Notes: generated from the letters alone by a model not told the origin. Shown: positions 7,732 through 15,925, counted from the first letter of the stretch. The stretch is DNA of 41,758 nucleotides from Streptomyces sp. ST2-7A (GCF_021390475.1 NZ_JAJUWS010000055.1:1-41758); one strand, 5' to 3'. A program made the numbers and translations.

Positions 7732-8865
7732 ATGCATCCGGAGAACCCCGCGCCCACCGACGGTGCCGCCACCCCCGTGTCCACCGACCCGCACGCCCTG
7801 CTGGAGACCCTGGTGGCCAAGGGCCGCCGGGGCGAGTCGGCGACCCGCGAGGAGGCGTTGGCCGTCCTCGCGATCGACGACGCGGACACCCTCGACCTGG
7901 TCGCGGCGGCAGGCCGGGTGCGGCGCCAGTGGTTCGGCCGGCGGGTCAAGCTCAACTACCTGGTGAACCTCAAGTCCGGCCTGTGTCCCGAGGACTGCGG
8001 CTACTGCTCCCAACGGCTCGGCTCCAAGGCGGAGATCCTCAAGTACACCTGGCTCAAACCCGAGGAGGCCGCCCGGGCCGCGGGCGCCGGGGTGACGGGC
8101 GGCGCCAAGCGGGTCTGCCTGGTGGCCAGTGGACGCGGCCCCACCGACCGGGACATCGATCGCGTATCCGGCACCGTCGAGGCCATCAAGGAGCAGCACC
8201 CGGAGGTCGAGGTATGCGCCTGCCTCGGCCTGCTCTCCACCGGCCAGGCCGAACGGCTGCGCGAGGCCGGCGCCGACGCCTACAACCACAACCTGAACAC
8301 CTCGGAGGAGATGTACGGGGAGATCTGCACCACCCACGGCTACGAGGACCGCAAGGAGACCGTGGGCATGGCCCGGGGCGCCGGGCTGTCCGCCTGCTCC
8401 GGTCTGATCGCGGGCATGGGCGAGAGCGACGCGGACCTGGTGGACGTCGCCCTGGAGCTGCGGGCCCTGGACCCGGACTCCGTGCCGGTGAACTTCCTCA
8501 TCCCGTTCGAGGGCACGCCGCTGGCCGAACGGTGGGAGCTGACGCCGCTGCGGGCGCTGCGCATCCTGGCGATGGTGCGCTTCGTGTGCCCGGACGCGGA
8601 GGTGCGGCTGGCCGGCGGGCGCGAGGTGCACCTGCGGGGCCTCCAGCCGCTGGCCCTGCACGTGGCCAACTCCATCTTCCTCGGCGACTACCTCACCAGC
8701 GAGGGCCAGGCCGGGAAGGCGGATCTGGAGATGATCGCGGACGCCGGGTTCGAGGTGGAGGGCGCCGGGACCGAGACCCTGCCGGGGCACCGGACCGAGG
8801 GGCGTCCGGAGCTGGTGGCGGTGCGGCGACGGGGCGCAGGCACCGACGTGGCGCCCAACGCCTGA
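7732..8865 (+). CDS. bioB: Biotin synthase
   Basis: Radical SAM enzyme that inserts sulfur into dethiobiotin, the last step of biotin synthesis; 377 aa. The cluster motif CxxxCxxC is present as C85-P-E-D-C89-G-Y-C92. Other family blocks are KLNYLVNLKSGLCPEDC, VASGRGP, YNHNLNTSEEMY, SGLIAGMGES, PVNFLIPFEGTPL and LAGGREVHLRG. The C-terminal tail beyond about 350 is variable. No bioA, bioD or bioF is adjacent, so the rest of the pathway must lie elsewhere. A CAGGAT box 7 nt before ATG 7732 fits a leaderless or very short leader transcript. A strong hairpin follows the stop. Confidence 0.97.
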   Translation: MHPENPAPTDGAATPVSTDPHALLETLVAKGRRGESATREEALAVLAIDDADTLDLVAAAGRVRRQWFGRRVKLNYLVNLKSGLCPEDCGYCSQRLGSKAEILKYTWLKPEEAARAAGAGVTGGAKRVCLVASGRGPTDRDIDRVSGTVEAIKEQHPEVEVCACLGLLSTGQAERLREAGADAYNHNLNTSEEMYGEICTTHGYEDRKETVGMARGAGLSACSGLIAGMGESDADLVDVALELRALDPDSVPVNFLIPFEGTPLAERWELTPLRALRILAMVRFVCPDAEVRLAGGREVHLRGLQPLALHVANSIFLGDYLTSEGQAGKADLEMIADAGFEVEGAGTETLPGHRTEGRPELVAVRRRGAGTDVAPNA

Positions 8866-8870
8866 CCTCC

Positions 8871-8916
8871 GGCCGAAACCGGGGACCGGGCCGGGGCCCG
8901 GTTCCCGGTTTCGGCC
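8871..8916 (+). terminator. Terminator hairpin after bioB
   Basis: ggccgaaaccggg (8871-8883) pairs exactly with cccggtttcggcc (8904-8916), with further G/C pairing inside the loop. It starts 6 bp after the bioB stop. There is no T-run, as is usual in Streptomyces terminators. Confidence 0.8.
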
Positions 8917-9179
8917 ACCGGGCCCGGCAGGTCGGTCGCGTTCCGCTCGCCGGCCGGGGCGGGTGCCCCGGAACGGTGGCCGCCGTGGCCGCCGTGGCCC
9001 CGGGGCCCCGGGGCCCCGGGGCGTTCCTCTCCCGGTGACCGGCGGCCCGGCGGTCGGGTAGGTGGCAGGCCCCGGGGTCGATCGGTCGCGTACGGCCGGG
9101 GGCCGGAATCCCCGGCGGTCGGACGGGGGCGAAAACCCCTGGTGGTCCGGTGCCGAGGTTCCCGGCGACCAAGTGGTTC

Positions 9180-9207
9180 GGGGGCTCCGGGCACGCCCGG
9201 AGCCCCC
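9180..9207 (-). terminator. Terminator hairpin at the end of the T7SS-like island
   Basis: gggggctccggg (9180-9191) and cccggagccccc (9196-9207) form a perfect 12-bp stem with a 4-nt loop. It lies about 60 bp beyond the stop of the minus-strand gene ending at 9266 and is symmetric enough to work both ways. Confidence 0.75.
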
Positions 9208-9265
9208 TCCCCGCCGTCCCGCGCGTTCCCTCGCGGCAGCCCGGCACGGGCGGCGGACCCGTCGA

Positions 9266-9622
9266 TCAGCCGGCGGGCGTGCGGCCCGCCTGCGCCTCGA
9301 TGGCCGCGTGCAGCGCCTTCACCTGCCGACGGATCCCGAGCATCGCCCACATCGCCGAGGGCCGTCCCACGTGCCGGCCCCAGCCGGGCGAGACGTTCCA
9401 GCGGGTGCCGTTCATCGTCAGCGAGAGGTTCTGACCGAAGGTCACGGCCATCGGCTTGGCCACCACCTCGGCGGCCGGCGCCCGGTCCACCGGCTCACCC
9501 GCGTCCCCGTACAGCTCCACCACACCGTTGGCGACGACGACGCGGCCGTGCTGGGCCACCGGCTTGAGACCCCGGCCGATCTGCGTCTCGTCGAATTGCA
9601 CCGTCTCCGGGCCCGTGGTCAT
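9266..9622 (-). CDS. Small uncharacterised protein, last gene of the island
   Basis: 118-aa protein that I do not recognise. The start at ATG 9622 is supported by a GAGAGGAA ribosome site; an open frame extends 10 codons further but lacks such a site. The sequence suggests alternating beta strands (residues ~25-85: VVVANGVVELYG, AVTFGQNLSLTMNGTRWNV) followed by a helix (~95-115), possibly a small PH-like or barrel fold (inference). No signal peptide, membrane segment or Cys pair. It lies 101 bp downstream of the preceding small protein gene in the same direction, and a strong hairpin follows. It could be an immunity or accessory protein of the island, but nothing in its sequence proves this. 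Confidence 0.65.
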   Translation of the reverse strand: MTTGPETVQFDETQIGRGLKPVAQHGRVVVANGVVELYGDAGEPVDRAPAAEVVAKPMAVTFGQNLSLTMNGTRWNVSPGWGRHVGRPSAMWAMLGIRRQVKALHAAIEAQAGRTPAG

Positions 9623-9723
9623 GCGATTCCTCTCCGGCCTCTTCGGCTCCATCGGCCGGGCCGCCGCGCGGACGGTTCCCGACCGGTTCCTTCTCCCGGC
9701 GGCCGGTGACCGGGAGCGGTCGA

Positions 9724-10332
9724 TCAGGCCAGGGCCCCGGCGGGACGGAGAGCGAGCGTCGCCACCATGCTCGCGGCGATCTCCAGCATCTCCGGCCCGG
9801 CGGCCTCACCCGGCCAGGTGACGGTGAACTCGAGGACGCCGTCCGGGTAGTTGTCCGGCAACGCGAACCAGCGGACACTCTCGCGCAGCGCCGGCCGCCC
9901 GTCCACGCCTTCGCCCTCCAGCACCACCTCGTAGGTCCGACAACCGGGACCCATCGGCAGCGCCACCTCCGTCACCTCCGGCGGAAGGTAATGATAGGGC
10001 TGCCGCGCGCCCACGACCTCGGCGATCGCCGCCGTGGTCCGCCCGGCCTCCGGCGGCAGTTGGGGCACCACCCGGGCGGTCGCCGGGACGAGCGGACGGG
10101 TCACTCGCGGCACCATCGGCACCAGGGCCGCCACGGGCGCGGCACCCAACTGCACCGCCTGCTCGCACAGCATCCGCAGTTCGGGCAGGACCGAGGCCGC
10201 GTAGGCGGGGTCCAATTCGCCGCCCCTCTCCGCCACCCGGCGGGCGGCGGTCTCCGGCCCGTCCACGGCGTGCGCGTCGAGGAACACCCACTGCTCGTCC
10301 GGCAGCTCGAAGCCGGCCGTCCAATCGGTCAT
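9724..10332 (-). CDS. Uncharacterised island protein, family X copy 3
   Basis: 202-aa soluble protein, start ATG 10332 with AAGGGA about 8 nt upstream. It is a clear paralogue of the 11554-12177 product. Shared points are [FG]ELPDEQWV / FDLPDDTWV near residue 10, A-ARxVAER, LPELxxLxxxxxxxGAAPxAAxVPxVPR, PEAGRT near residue 112, LPxGPxCRxxE near 145 and an EFTVTW / QFSVTW strand near 175. A helical N-terminal half is followed by a beta-rich C-terminal half. Function unknown. It directly follows the broken membrane-protein gene, just as the paralogue follows the intact one, so membrane protein and family X form a duplicated two-gene unit. Confidence 0.75.
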   Translation of the reverse strand: MTDWTAGFELPDEQWVFLDAHAVDGPETAARRVAERGGELDPAYAASVLPELRMLCEQAVQLGAAPVAALVPMVPRVTRPLVPATARVVPQLPPEAGRTTAAIAEVVGARQPYHYLPPEVTEVALPMGPGCRTYEVVLEGEGVDGRPALRESVRWFALPDNYPDGVLEFTVTWPGEAAGPEMLEIAASMVATLALRPAGALA

Positions 10333-10336
10333 GTCG

Positions 10337-11557
10337 TCATCCCTTCGCCTTCCCCCGCCCCTCGCCTGCCCCGTTCCGGGGCTTCGGCACACATTTCATC
10401 CCGATGTATGTGCGAAGGGGTGGACAGGAATCCCGGGTATGACGCCGGACCTGCGGGTTCGTCACCGGCCAACCACGGTGGGCGGGTTCGCGGCGTTCCC
10501 CGTGAAACGGCCCCGGCCCGAATTGACCTCGGGAAGACCGTCGCCAACCGCACATGGCGTCGGAGAGAGCGCCGCGCCCATCAGCTCGGTTCCCGTCCCT
10601 TCCCCGTTCCGCCCACCGGATGTATCGCAACGTCCCGTTCACGCCGATCGTCCCGGCAACCACCGCCGACACGACCGTTATCACCGTGACGTGGAGCATG
10701 GTGGCGAAACCGACGACCCCTTGCAGGGCGAAGACCAGTGGAGCCGCCAGGAACGCCAGGGCGTGTGGTCGATCGATCGCCGCAACCCGGAGGCCGCCGG
10801 CGTGGTCGGGGGCGGGCCCGATGTACTCTGCCGAGCGTCTACGACGAGTATCGGGATCGGTGCGTTGGTTTTCCGCTCGGGGAAGACGGAACGCCTCACG
10901 TTCTCGAGTGGCACCCCGAGCGCAACGCAGAAGTCACGCAACCCCTTCAGGCCGGGATCCCCCGCGAACCAGGTGTCCCACTACATGAAGACCAGGACGG
11001 CATCACGTCCGTCCACCAGGGCGACGCCCCGAGGCCTTCCGTATTGGCGCAGGACGAGCGCCCGCCGTACCCCGAACACCGGATCCGCAGGCCCCACGCC
11101 CGGCGTCGGACCAAGGCCGCCGTGTCTGCTGCCACACGTCCTTCCCGTCCCACACCACCCGGGCACGGCGTCGAAAGGCACGACTGATCGGAAGCCCGGA
11201 GGCGGGTCGGAGTACGGCCCCCGGGTGCCCGCCCCGCCCTGCTTCGCGCGAACGCAGAGCGCACCATCCGAGAGCGGCCAGGAAGAAGGCCCTGCCCATC
11301 ACCAACGTCATGACCGCCACAACACCGACCATCATGATCCACAACCCCGTCTCCCGTTCGGGCGTGAAGACTCCTCTCGGGGAACCGGAGACCAGGATGT
11401 ATCCGATGGCGGCGAGGAAGGCGGCCATGAGCGTCACGCAGGAGAGCACGAAGAGACGAGGCGAATCCGGTTCGGAACGCCGCGAGGCGGGTGCGACCTC
11501 CCCCACTTCGTCCTCGACATCTTCATCCTCGTGCACAGGAGCGGGTGACCGACTCAT
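10337..11557 (-). pseudogene. Broken paralogue of the 12170-13549 membrane protein
   Basis: Starts at ATG 11557 in an ATGA overlap with the gene before it. The first frame encodes two membrane helices (~residues 35-100) and GLPISRAFRRRARVVWDGKDVW, which matches GVPVSRAFKQRSFLCVD of the intact paralogue. Near 11110-11130 the homology jumps to another frame: VRRALVLRQYGRPRGVALVDGRDAV, versus TEFWVLKYHGKPWHVLLVDRNGAI. An in-frame TAG at 10981-10983 interrupts that frame just before WDTWFAGDPGLKGLRDF, versus WGSWFSGDPALIGLRKF. A third frame then carries the two C-terminal helices (AFLAAPLVFALQGVVGF ... TLRYIRWAERG) at about 10610-10760. Recognisable homology fades below about 10600. Two frameshifts plus a stop mean it is very unlikely to be functional unless the sequence contains errors. 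Confidence 0.8.
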
Positions 11558-12177
11558 AGGGCCATCGCGTCAGTACTCCGCCGGGTCATCCACAGGGTGT
11601 GGGCCATGGCGTCGGCCTCCTCGGCGAAGGCATCCCCGAGTCCGGGGATGGTCCAGGTGACGCTGAACTGGAGGATGCCCTCCGGCCAGGGCTCGGCGAG
11701 GACGTAGAAGGTGACGTGTTCGGCGACCGTGTACCGCCCGTCGTCCGTCTCGGCGGCGAGGTTGATCTCCCGGACCCGGCAGGCAGGGCCCAACGGCAAA
11801 TCCACCTCGCGGATCTCGACCTCGCCGAGGCGGGCCGGATGGGACTCACGGCAGACCGCCGCCACGGCCTCCACCGTGCGGCCCGCCTCGGGGCTCTCCT
11901 GTCGCACCATGTAAGCGACAAGGGGGATGAGCGGGTCGGCCTGTCTCGGCACCTCCGGCACCCACGCCGCGAAGGGCGCGGCGCCCTGCCGGCGTCCGGC
12001 GGCGTGCAGTGACTCCAGTTCGGGAAGCAGCGCCTCGGCGTACAGGGAGGCGCTCTCCCCTTCCCGTTCGGCCACCTCCCGGGCCGCCCGGGCGGGGGCC
12101 TCGTCATCGCGGACGCTCAGCAGCACCCACGTGTCGTCGGGGAGGTCGAAACCACCCTCCCACTCGGATTCACCCAT
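11554..12177 (-). CDS. Uncharacterised island protein, family X copy 2
   Basis: 207-aa soluble, acidic protein paralogous to the products of 9724-10332 (close) and 15221-15925 (distant). Conserved points are FDLPDDTWVLL (~10), LPELESLHAAGRRQGAAPFAAWVPEVPR (~50-77, partial), SPEAGRT (~92), LPLGPACR (~130) and LQFSVTW (~170). Function unknown; no signal peptide or membrane helix. Its ATG lies inside the end of the membrane-protein gene upstream (8-nt overlap), and its stop overlaps the start of the broken paralogue by 4 nt. Tight coupling argues that it acts together with the membrane protein, for example as an immunity pair or assembly factor (inference). Confidence 0.8.
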   Translation of the reverse strand: MGESEWEGGFDLPDDTWVLLSVRDDEAPARAAREVAEREGESASLYAEALLPELESLHAAGRRQGAAPFAAWVPEVPRQADPLIPLVAYMVRQESPEAGRTVEAVAAVCRESHPARLGEVEIREVDLPLGPACRVREINLAAETDDGRYTVAEHVTFYVLAEPWPEGILQFSVTWTIPGLGDAFAEEADAMAHTLWMTRRSTDAMAL

Positions 12178-13549
12178 TGCCGACCCCCGACTCCCGCTCC
12201 TTCTGTTCTCGCTCCCACCGGTACTCCACCTCCGACACCGGCGGCACCTTCACCATGCCCCGCAGCCAAAGAAGTTGATGAACACTCCGCAGAAGAACAA
12301 TAGAAAGCGCCACGGCAACCCCCATGAAGGCAAGCCACTGATAGTGGGTGCCCGTAGGCGGAAAAATCACATACAGGAAGAACCAGATGACCGGGATCAT
12401 AAAATTGACAGGGGAAGCATGAGAGGATCCGGAGAGCCAATATGAAACAGATCTTTTCCCGGCGATCTCATCTTTCTCCTGCCCCGGAAGAGGCTTGCAC
12501 TCCTTCGTCGAGATAGTGGCACCCAATTCGTCCGCAAACTTTCTCAAGCCAATCAGAGCCGGATCACCCGAGAACCACGAGCCCCAGGGGAGTTCTGCCT
12601 GGATGGCGCCATTGCGGTCCACCAGAAGAACATGCCATGGCTTACCGTGATACTTCAGTACCCAAAATTCCGTGACCCCAGTGAACGAGTCCGACGGCGG
12701 CCTCATTCTCCTTTTTCTGTTTTCAGCGTCCCGGAGTACCAGGTTCCCCGTCGAGTCGACACAGAGAAAAGACCTTTGCTTGAAAGCCCTACTCACAGGG
12801 ACCCCCGGAGAAGGAACGAGCGAGGGACCCCGGCCCTTCCTTTCCGCGTTTGCCACCCAGTCGAGAGCAAGGAAAATGAAAGGCAGGACAAAAGAAAGGA
12901 AAATCGCCCAGTGGATTATCGAATCCACCCCCACGCCACCCCCTTCCCCCGAAGAGAGCCCGAAAAGTTTCATAACGAGCGCGACCAAAGTCACGAAAGG
13001 GATGAGAAGAATGGGGAAGAGGAGAGCGGAAATCCTCTTTGCCTTAGAGGGTCTCGGCCTACAGACACCTATCCATTTCTTACTCCTGGGTGGCTCTTCG
13101 TTCCTGGAGTGGACATGTATTCCCGCATGCCGTAGAAAGTTTACCAGCGACGCCTCCTCAAGCAACTTCTCGATGTCGGACACTGAAGTCCAGAGAATAA
13201 AAATCCCGCCTTTCTCGAGCTTTGCCTTTCTTCTGCCGGCCGGATCCCACGACATCACCGGAAGACAACAAACCCCCGCCCCCTCTTCGTCACACAAGTG
13301 AATGCAGCCAGTGGAAAGGTAGCCTGAAGGAGGGCTGAAATGGCCTGCTTTACCCGCAACTTCCCCCACTCCGCCGACCACGTGCACTGCGGACGAAATC
13401 CCTCCCTCTCCCACCGGGAGAACACGCCTCTCGGAGCCAGTGGAGATTATCAGGCTTTCACCGTCGTACTCAATGAAAGACTTCCTCCTTCCTCTCCACT
13501 CCCGAAAATCACCCTCCTCGGAATTCAACCGAGGGAAACATTCCACCAC
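12170..13549 (-). CDS. Multi-pass membrane protein of the T7SS-like island, unknown function
   Basis: 459-aa protein starting at GTG 13549 (or the next GTG), with GGAGG about 10 nt upstream. Residues 1-175 are soluble and beta-rich. Two helices lie at about 190-255 (ISALLFPILLIPFVTLVALV; IIHWAIFLSFVLPFIFLALDW). A soluble domain follows (~265-375) containing GVPVSRAF and WGSWFSGDPALIGLRKFADELG. Two more helices lie at about 385-430, then a charged tail. The gene is much richer in A/T than its neighbours and uses many A/T-ending codons, which suggests recent transfer. It starts 36 bp after the effector-like gene and overlaps the next gene. Position directly behind the effector makes an immunity role plausible, but no known immunity motif is seen. 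A broken paralogue lies downstream. Confidence 0.8.
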   Translation of the reverse strand: MVECFPRLNSEEGDFREWRGRRKSFIEYDGESLIISTGSERRVLPVGEGGISSAVHVVGGVGEVAGKAGHFSPPSGYLSTGCIHLCDEEGAGVCCLPVMSWDPAGRRKAKLEKGGIFILWTSVSDIEKLLEEASLVNFLRHAGIHVHSRNEEPPRSKKWIGVCRPRPSKAKRISALLFPILLIPFVTLVALVMKLFGLSSGEGGGVGVDSIIHWAIFLSFVLPFIFLALDWVANAERKGRGPSLVPSPGVPVSRAFKQRSFLCVDSTGNLVLRDAENRKRRMRPPSDSFTGVTEFWVLKYHGKPWHVLLVDRNGAIQAELPWGSWFSGDPALIGLRKFADELGATISTKECKPLPGQEKDEIAGKRSVSYWLSGSSHASPVNFMIPVIWFFLYVIFPPTGTHYQWLAFMGVAVALSIVLLRSVHQLLWLRGMVKVPPVSEVEYRWEREQKERESGVGNG

Positions 13550-13585
13550 CCAGCCACCTCCACAATCATCACAAAATCAAGGGCA

Positions 13586-14926
13586 TTAGAATTCGAAAGC
13601 ATGGATAGTATTGACTGCAATACCTCCCCCCAGCCCAAACTCGGTGCCGATTTGGCGATAGTTGGCAAGAGTCAACAGACTGTCTTTTCTTCCCGTGAGA
13701 TCGGCGGCGTACCTGATTTTCGCCAAGTCTGCGGCCGCGTCAAAGTTCCCCTTGAGCACCTGAAGACTGTTAACCACCAGATGCGGACTGGAAAAACTCG
13801 GCCCGGCCAGGGCCCTGAAGTCCCCGAAGGGGGACTTCACGTGAGGGTTCTTCCAGACATCCGTGACTTCTTTGCCGATCCCCGAAACGGATTTTTTCAA
13901 GAATCCTGAAATACTCATCGGGTCATCGAGTTCGACAGCCTGCTTTTTGAGACTGCTGTGCGTATCACCAAGGACCTCCTGGGCTTTTTTCTTCCTGGTC
14001 GCACGATTCCCAATGTTACGAGTCAGTCGAACTTGACTGAAGACCCTTACTTTGGCGCCCGCCCCTGCGGCCTTCACCATCGTTCCCGCTGCTCTTCCGA
14101 TGCCCACCGTGAGGATACCCAATAGGTCAAGAGCCGCCCCCGCCCAGTTCCCGTTCACCAGATTCCCCAACATGGAAATCGCGGTGCCGATCAAAGCGAT
14201 GGCACCAAGAACTTGACCCAAAATCGGGACCCATCCCAAGAACAAGGCAGCGATACCGGCAATGGCCCCGATAAATCCCGCCCATTCGCCGACTTTACCC
14301 AAGATGTCCTGGATTGCTTCCCATTTGCCGTCCCAGAAGCGGTTGCGGACGTCGTCTCCGCCGATGAAGTCGCGGATGGCCTCGGCGGCCTCGCCGGCGG
14401 CGGCGTTCCGTTCCCGGACGAGGTCGGCGAGACGGCCTCTGAGTGAGGAAATCCGCTGCCGGGCGTCGGCGGCGGTCTCCGTGAACTCGTCGTACCGGTC
14501 GTGGAAGTCCGCGTCGGGGTCCTCCGCCGCCTCCGCCTTCGCCGCGTACTCCGTGGCCTGGTCCTGCGCCTCGATGGCGGCCTTCCGCAGTTCCAGGCTC
14601 TCCTCCTGGGCGTCCCGGAGCACGGGCCAGTAGTCGTCGAGCGCCTCGGCGGCCACCTCGTACCGGCCATGGGCTTTGTGCACCCGGTCGCCCAACCCGG
14701 TGGTGTGCTCGCGGAAGGCGGTGCCGGCCTCCCCCTTCCAGCTCTCGGAGTCCTCCTCCACCGTGGTGAGGAGGTCGCGGCACCGCTTGATCATCCGGGC
14801 GGTGGCGCGCAGGGACTCCATGGTGGCCTTGACCTCCTCCCAGTCACCGGGAATCGGGTCGCGGCCGTCGTCCGTGAGCGGGGCCCAGTCGCGCGGTCGC
14901 GCCTGCGTGGCCGTCGCCGTCGTCAC
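13586..14926 (-). CDS. Putative type VII-secreted effector with T7SS-signal-like N-terminus
   Basis: 446-aa protein starting at GTG 14926, 1 nt after the stop of the WXG100-like gene. The N-terminus (RPRDWAPL..DPIPGDWEEVKATMESLRATA, ~10-45; W-K-G-E-A-G-T-A-F near 65) fits the helical secretion-signal domain at the front of many actinobacterial polymorphic toxins. Long helices run to ~200. A glycine-rich hydrophobic stretch follows at ~212-290 (AGFIGAIAGIAALFLGW, VLGAIALIGTAISML, GILTVGIGRAAGTMV). The last ~155 residues are basic then mixed, ending LGGGIAVNTIHAFEF; I recognise no nuclease, deaminase or other catalytic signature there. Base composition changes within the gene: high GC in the front part, A/T-richer behind about 14250. 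That is the pattern expected when a C-terminal toxin domain is swapped. A pore-forming effector is one reading of the hydrophobic core. Confidence 0.75.
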   Translation of the reverse strand: MTTATATQARPRDWAPLTDDGRDPIPGDWEEVKATMESLRATARMIKRCRDLLTTVEEDSESWKGEAGTAFREHTTGLGDRVHKAHGRYEVAAEALDDYWPVLRDAQEESLELRKAAIEAQDQATEYAAKAEAAEDPDADFHDRYDEFTETAADARQRISSLRGRLADLVRERNAAAGEAAEAIRDFIGGDDVRNRFWDGKWEAIQDILGKVGEWAGFIGAIAGIAALFLGWVPILGQVLGAIALIGTAISMLGNLVNGNWAGAALDLLGILTVGIGRAAGTMVKAAGAGAKVRVFSQVRLTRNIGNRATRKKKAQEVLGDTHSSLKKQAVELDDPMSISGFLKKSVSGIGKEVTDVWKNPHVKSPFGDFRALAGPSFSSPHLVVNSLQVLKGNFDAAADLAKIRYAADLTGRKDSLLTLANYRQIGTEFGLGGGIAVNTIHAFEF

Positions 14927-14927
14927 C

Positions 14928-15224
14928 TCAGCACTCCCCCTGCACGGCGTCCCGAAGGGCCACGTCGAGACCTCCGAAGCACTCCTCCGCCGCCTCCGCC
15001 AGTTGGGCGGCCATCCGGATCTCCTCCACCATGTCCTCCCGGCGGTTCGACCAGTTGGTCGCGAACTCCTCCAGGGCCTCGGCCAGTCCTCCGTGGCCGA
15101 CGTGCTCACCCTGTTCGGCGGCCAGGTCCTCGGAGTCCTCGAAATCGTCGGCCACGATGCCGAGCATCCTGGAGAGGTTCCGCAGGTCGGTCAGGGAGAG
15201 CTTCAGGTCGTGTTCGTCGCTCAT
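14928..15224 (-). CDS. WXG100-like small helical protein, T7SS partner
   Basis: 98-aa acidic, all-helical protein with the central motif FATNWSNRREDMVEEI near residues 54-69, the W-x-G-like turn of the ESAT-6/WXG100 type; here W-S-N replaces W-x-G. Length and helix-turn-helix layout fit the family. It starts at ATG 15224 in an ATGA overlap with the upstream gene, and its stop is 1 nt before the effector's GTG. The order small helical partner then large effector matches T7SS effector operons, where such proteins bind the effector's N-terminal helices for export (family knowledge; the pairing here is inferred). No secretion ATPase gene is in the window. Confidence 0.78.
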   Translation of the reverse strand: MSDEHDLKLSLTDLRNLSRMLGIVADDFEDSEDLAAEQGEHVGHGGLAEALEEFATNWSNRREDMVEEIRMAAQLAEAAEECFGGLDVALRDAVQGEC

Positions 15225-15925
15225 CGTCCCCCGGCCTCTCCGTCGCTCTCGCGCTGCCAGATCAGGGACCCGGCGATGGCGTCGCACATCTCCAGCAGTG
15301 GATCGGCCAGTTCCACCAACGGTGTGCTGAAGGTGAGCAGCAGGTGGGCGCCGGTGTCGGGGACTGCGAGGTAATGCGTGAGGACGACCGTGGTGCGGTC
15401 GGCCGGGTAGCCGAGGTCCTCGGCATCCCGGGGCTTCTCCTCCCGCCGCACCCGCACCGCTTCGCCGGCGGGCAGGGGGACGACGGTGACCTCGGCCTCC
15501 GGGTGACGCCGCCGCAAACCGTGCGCGAGCAGTTCGGCGGGGATCGCGAGCGAGTCACCGGGCTCCGGACTCTCCACGGTGACGAGCAGGCTGACCGGGA
15601 GGGGGACGCCGAGGAGGGTCTGGGTGGAGAGGTGGAGTTCCAGGCTGCCACCGGCGGCGGCACGGGACGTCAGATGGTCCAGCAGATCGCGGAGTTCGCG
15701 TCGGGGGCCGGCCGCTTCGTCGCGGCGGGGGTGGGTTCGATCGACCAGGGCGCGCACCGACCGTTCACGGCGCTCCTCCGGTTCGAGCGGGATGCGGTAC
15801 CACTCGGCGGGGGTGATGAGTCGGTAGCCGACGGGCGGCGGTCCCTCCCCCGGTCGGTCCGGGTCGATGACACCGGTACCGCCACCGGTGTCGGCGGCTC
15901 CACCTGTGGGGTGGGCGGATGTCAT
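15221..15925 (-). CDS. Uncharacterised first gene of the island, family X copy 1 (divergent)
   Basis: 234-aa soluble protein starting at ATG 15925 behind an AGGGGGAAA ribosome site. The first 35 residues are Gly/Asp/Pro-rich. The rest resembles the family X proteins downstream in layout: YRLITPAEWYRIPL near residue 40, an Arg-rich helical region, LSTQTLLGVPLPVSLLV (~105), and a C-terminal VVLTHYLAVPDTGAHLLLTFSTPLVELADPLLEMCDAIAGSL. The last part corresponds to the EFTVTW...EIAASMVATL region of the other two. It is translationally coupled to the WXG100-like gene. A secretion chaperone or adaptor role would fit the position; sequence alone does not show it. Confidence 0.75.
   Translation of the reverse strand: MTSAHPTGGAADTGGGTGVIDPDRPGEGPPPVGYRLITPAEWYRIPLEPEERRERSVRALVDRTHPRRDEAAGPRRELRDLLDHLTSRAAAGGSLELHLSTQTLLGVPLPVSLLVTVESPEPGDSLAIPAELLAHGLRRRHPEAEVTVVPLPAGEAVRVRREEKPRDAEDLGYPADRTTVVLTHYLAVPDTGAHLLLTFSTPLVELADPLLEMCDAIAGSLIWQRESDGEAGGR

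Larger units (their letters stand above)
8866..9265. other. Convergent intergenic region
   Basis: Gap between bioB (plus) and the small minus-strand gene. Besides the two terminator hairpins it has a simple-sequence patch near 8982-9020 (gccgccgtgg twice, then ccccgggg units). No gene is supported. Confidence 0.6.

Noticed and set aside
10331..11548. Plus-strand open frame of 405 codons opposite the broken membrane-protein gene
   Set aside because: The minus strand shows clear homology to the neighbouring membrane protein across the region; the plus-strand product has no domain-like pattern.
12672..13301. Plus-strand open frames in the A/T-rich segment
   Set aside because: They lie opposite the 459-aa membrane protein, which has a ribosome site, overlap with the next gene, hydrophobic helices and a paralogue.
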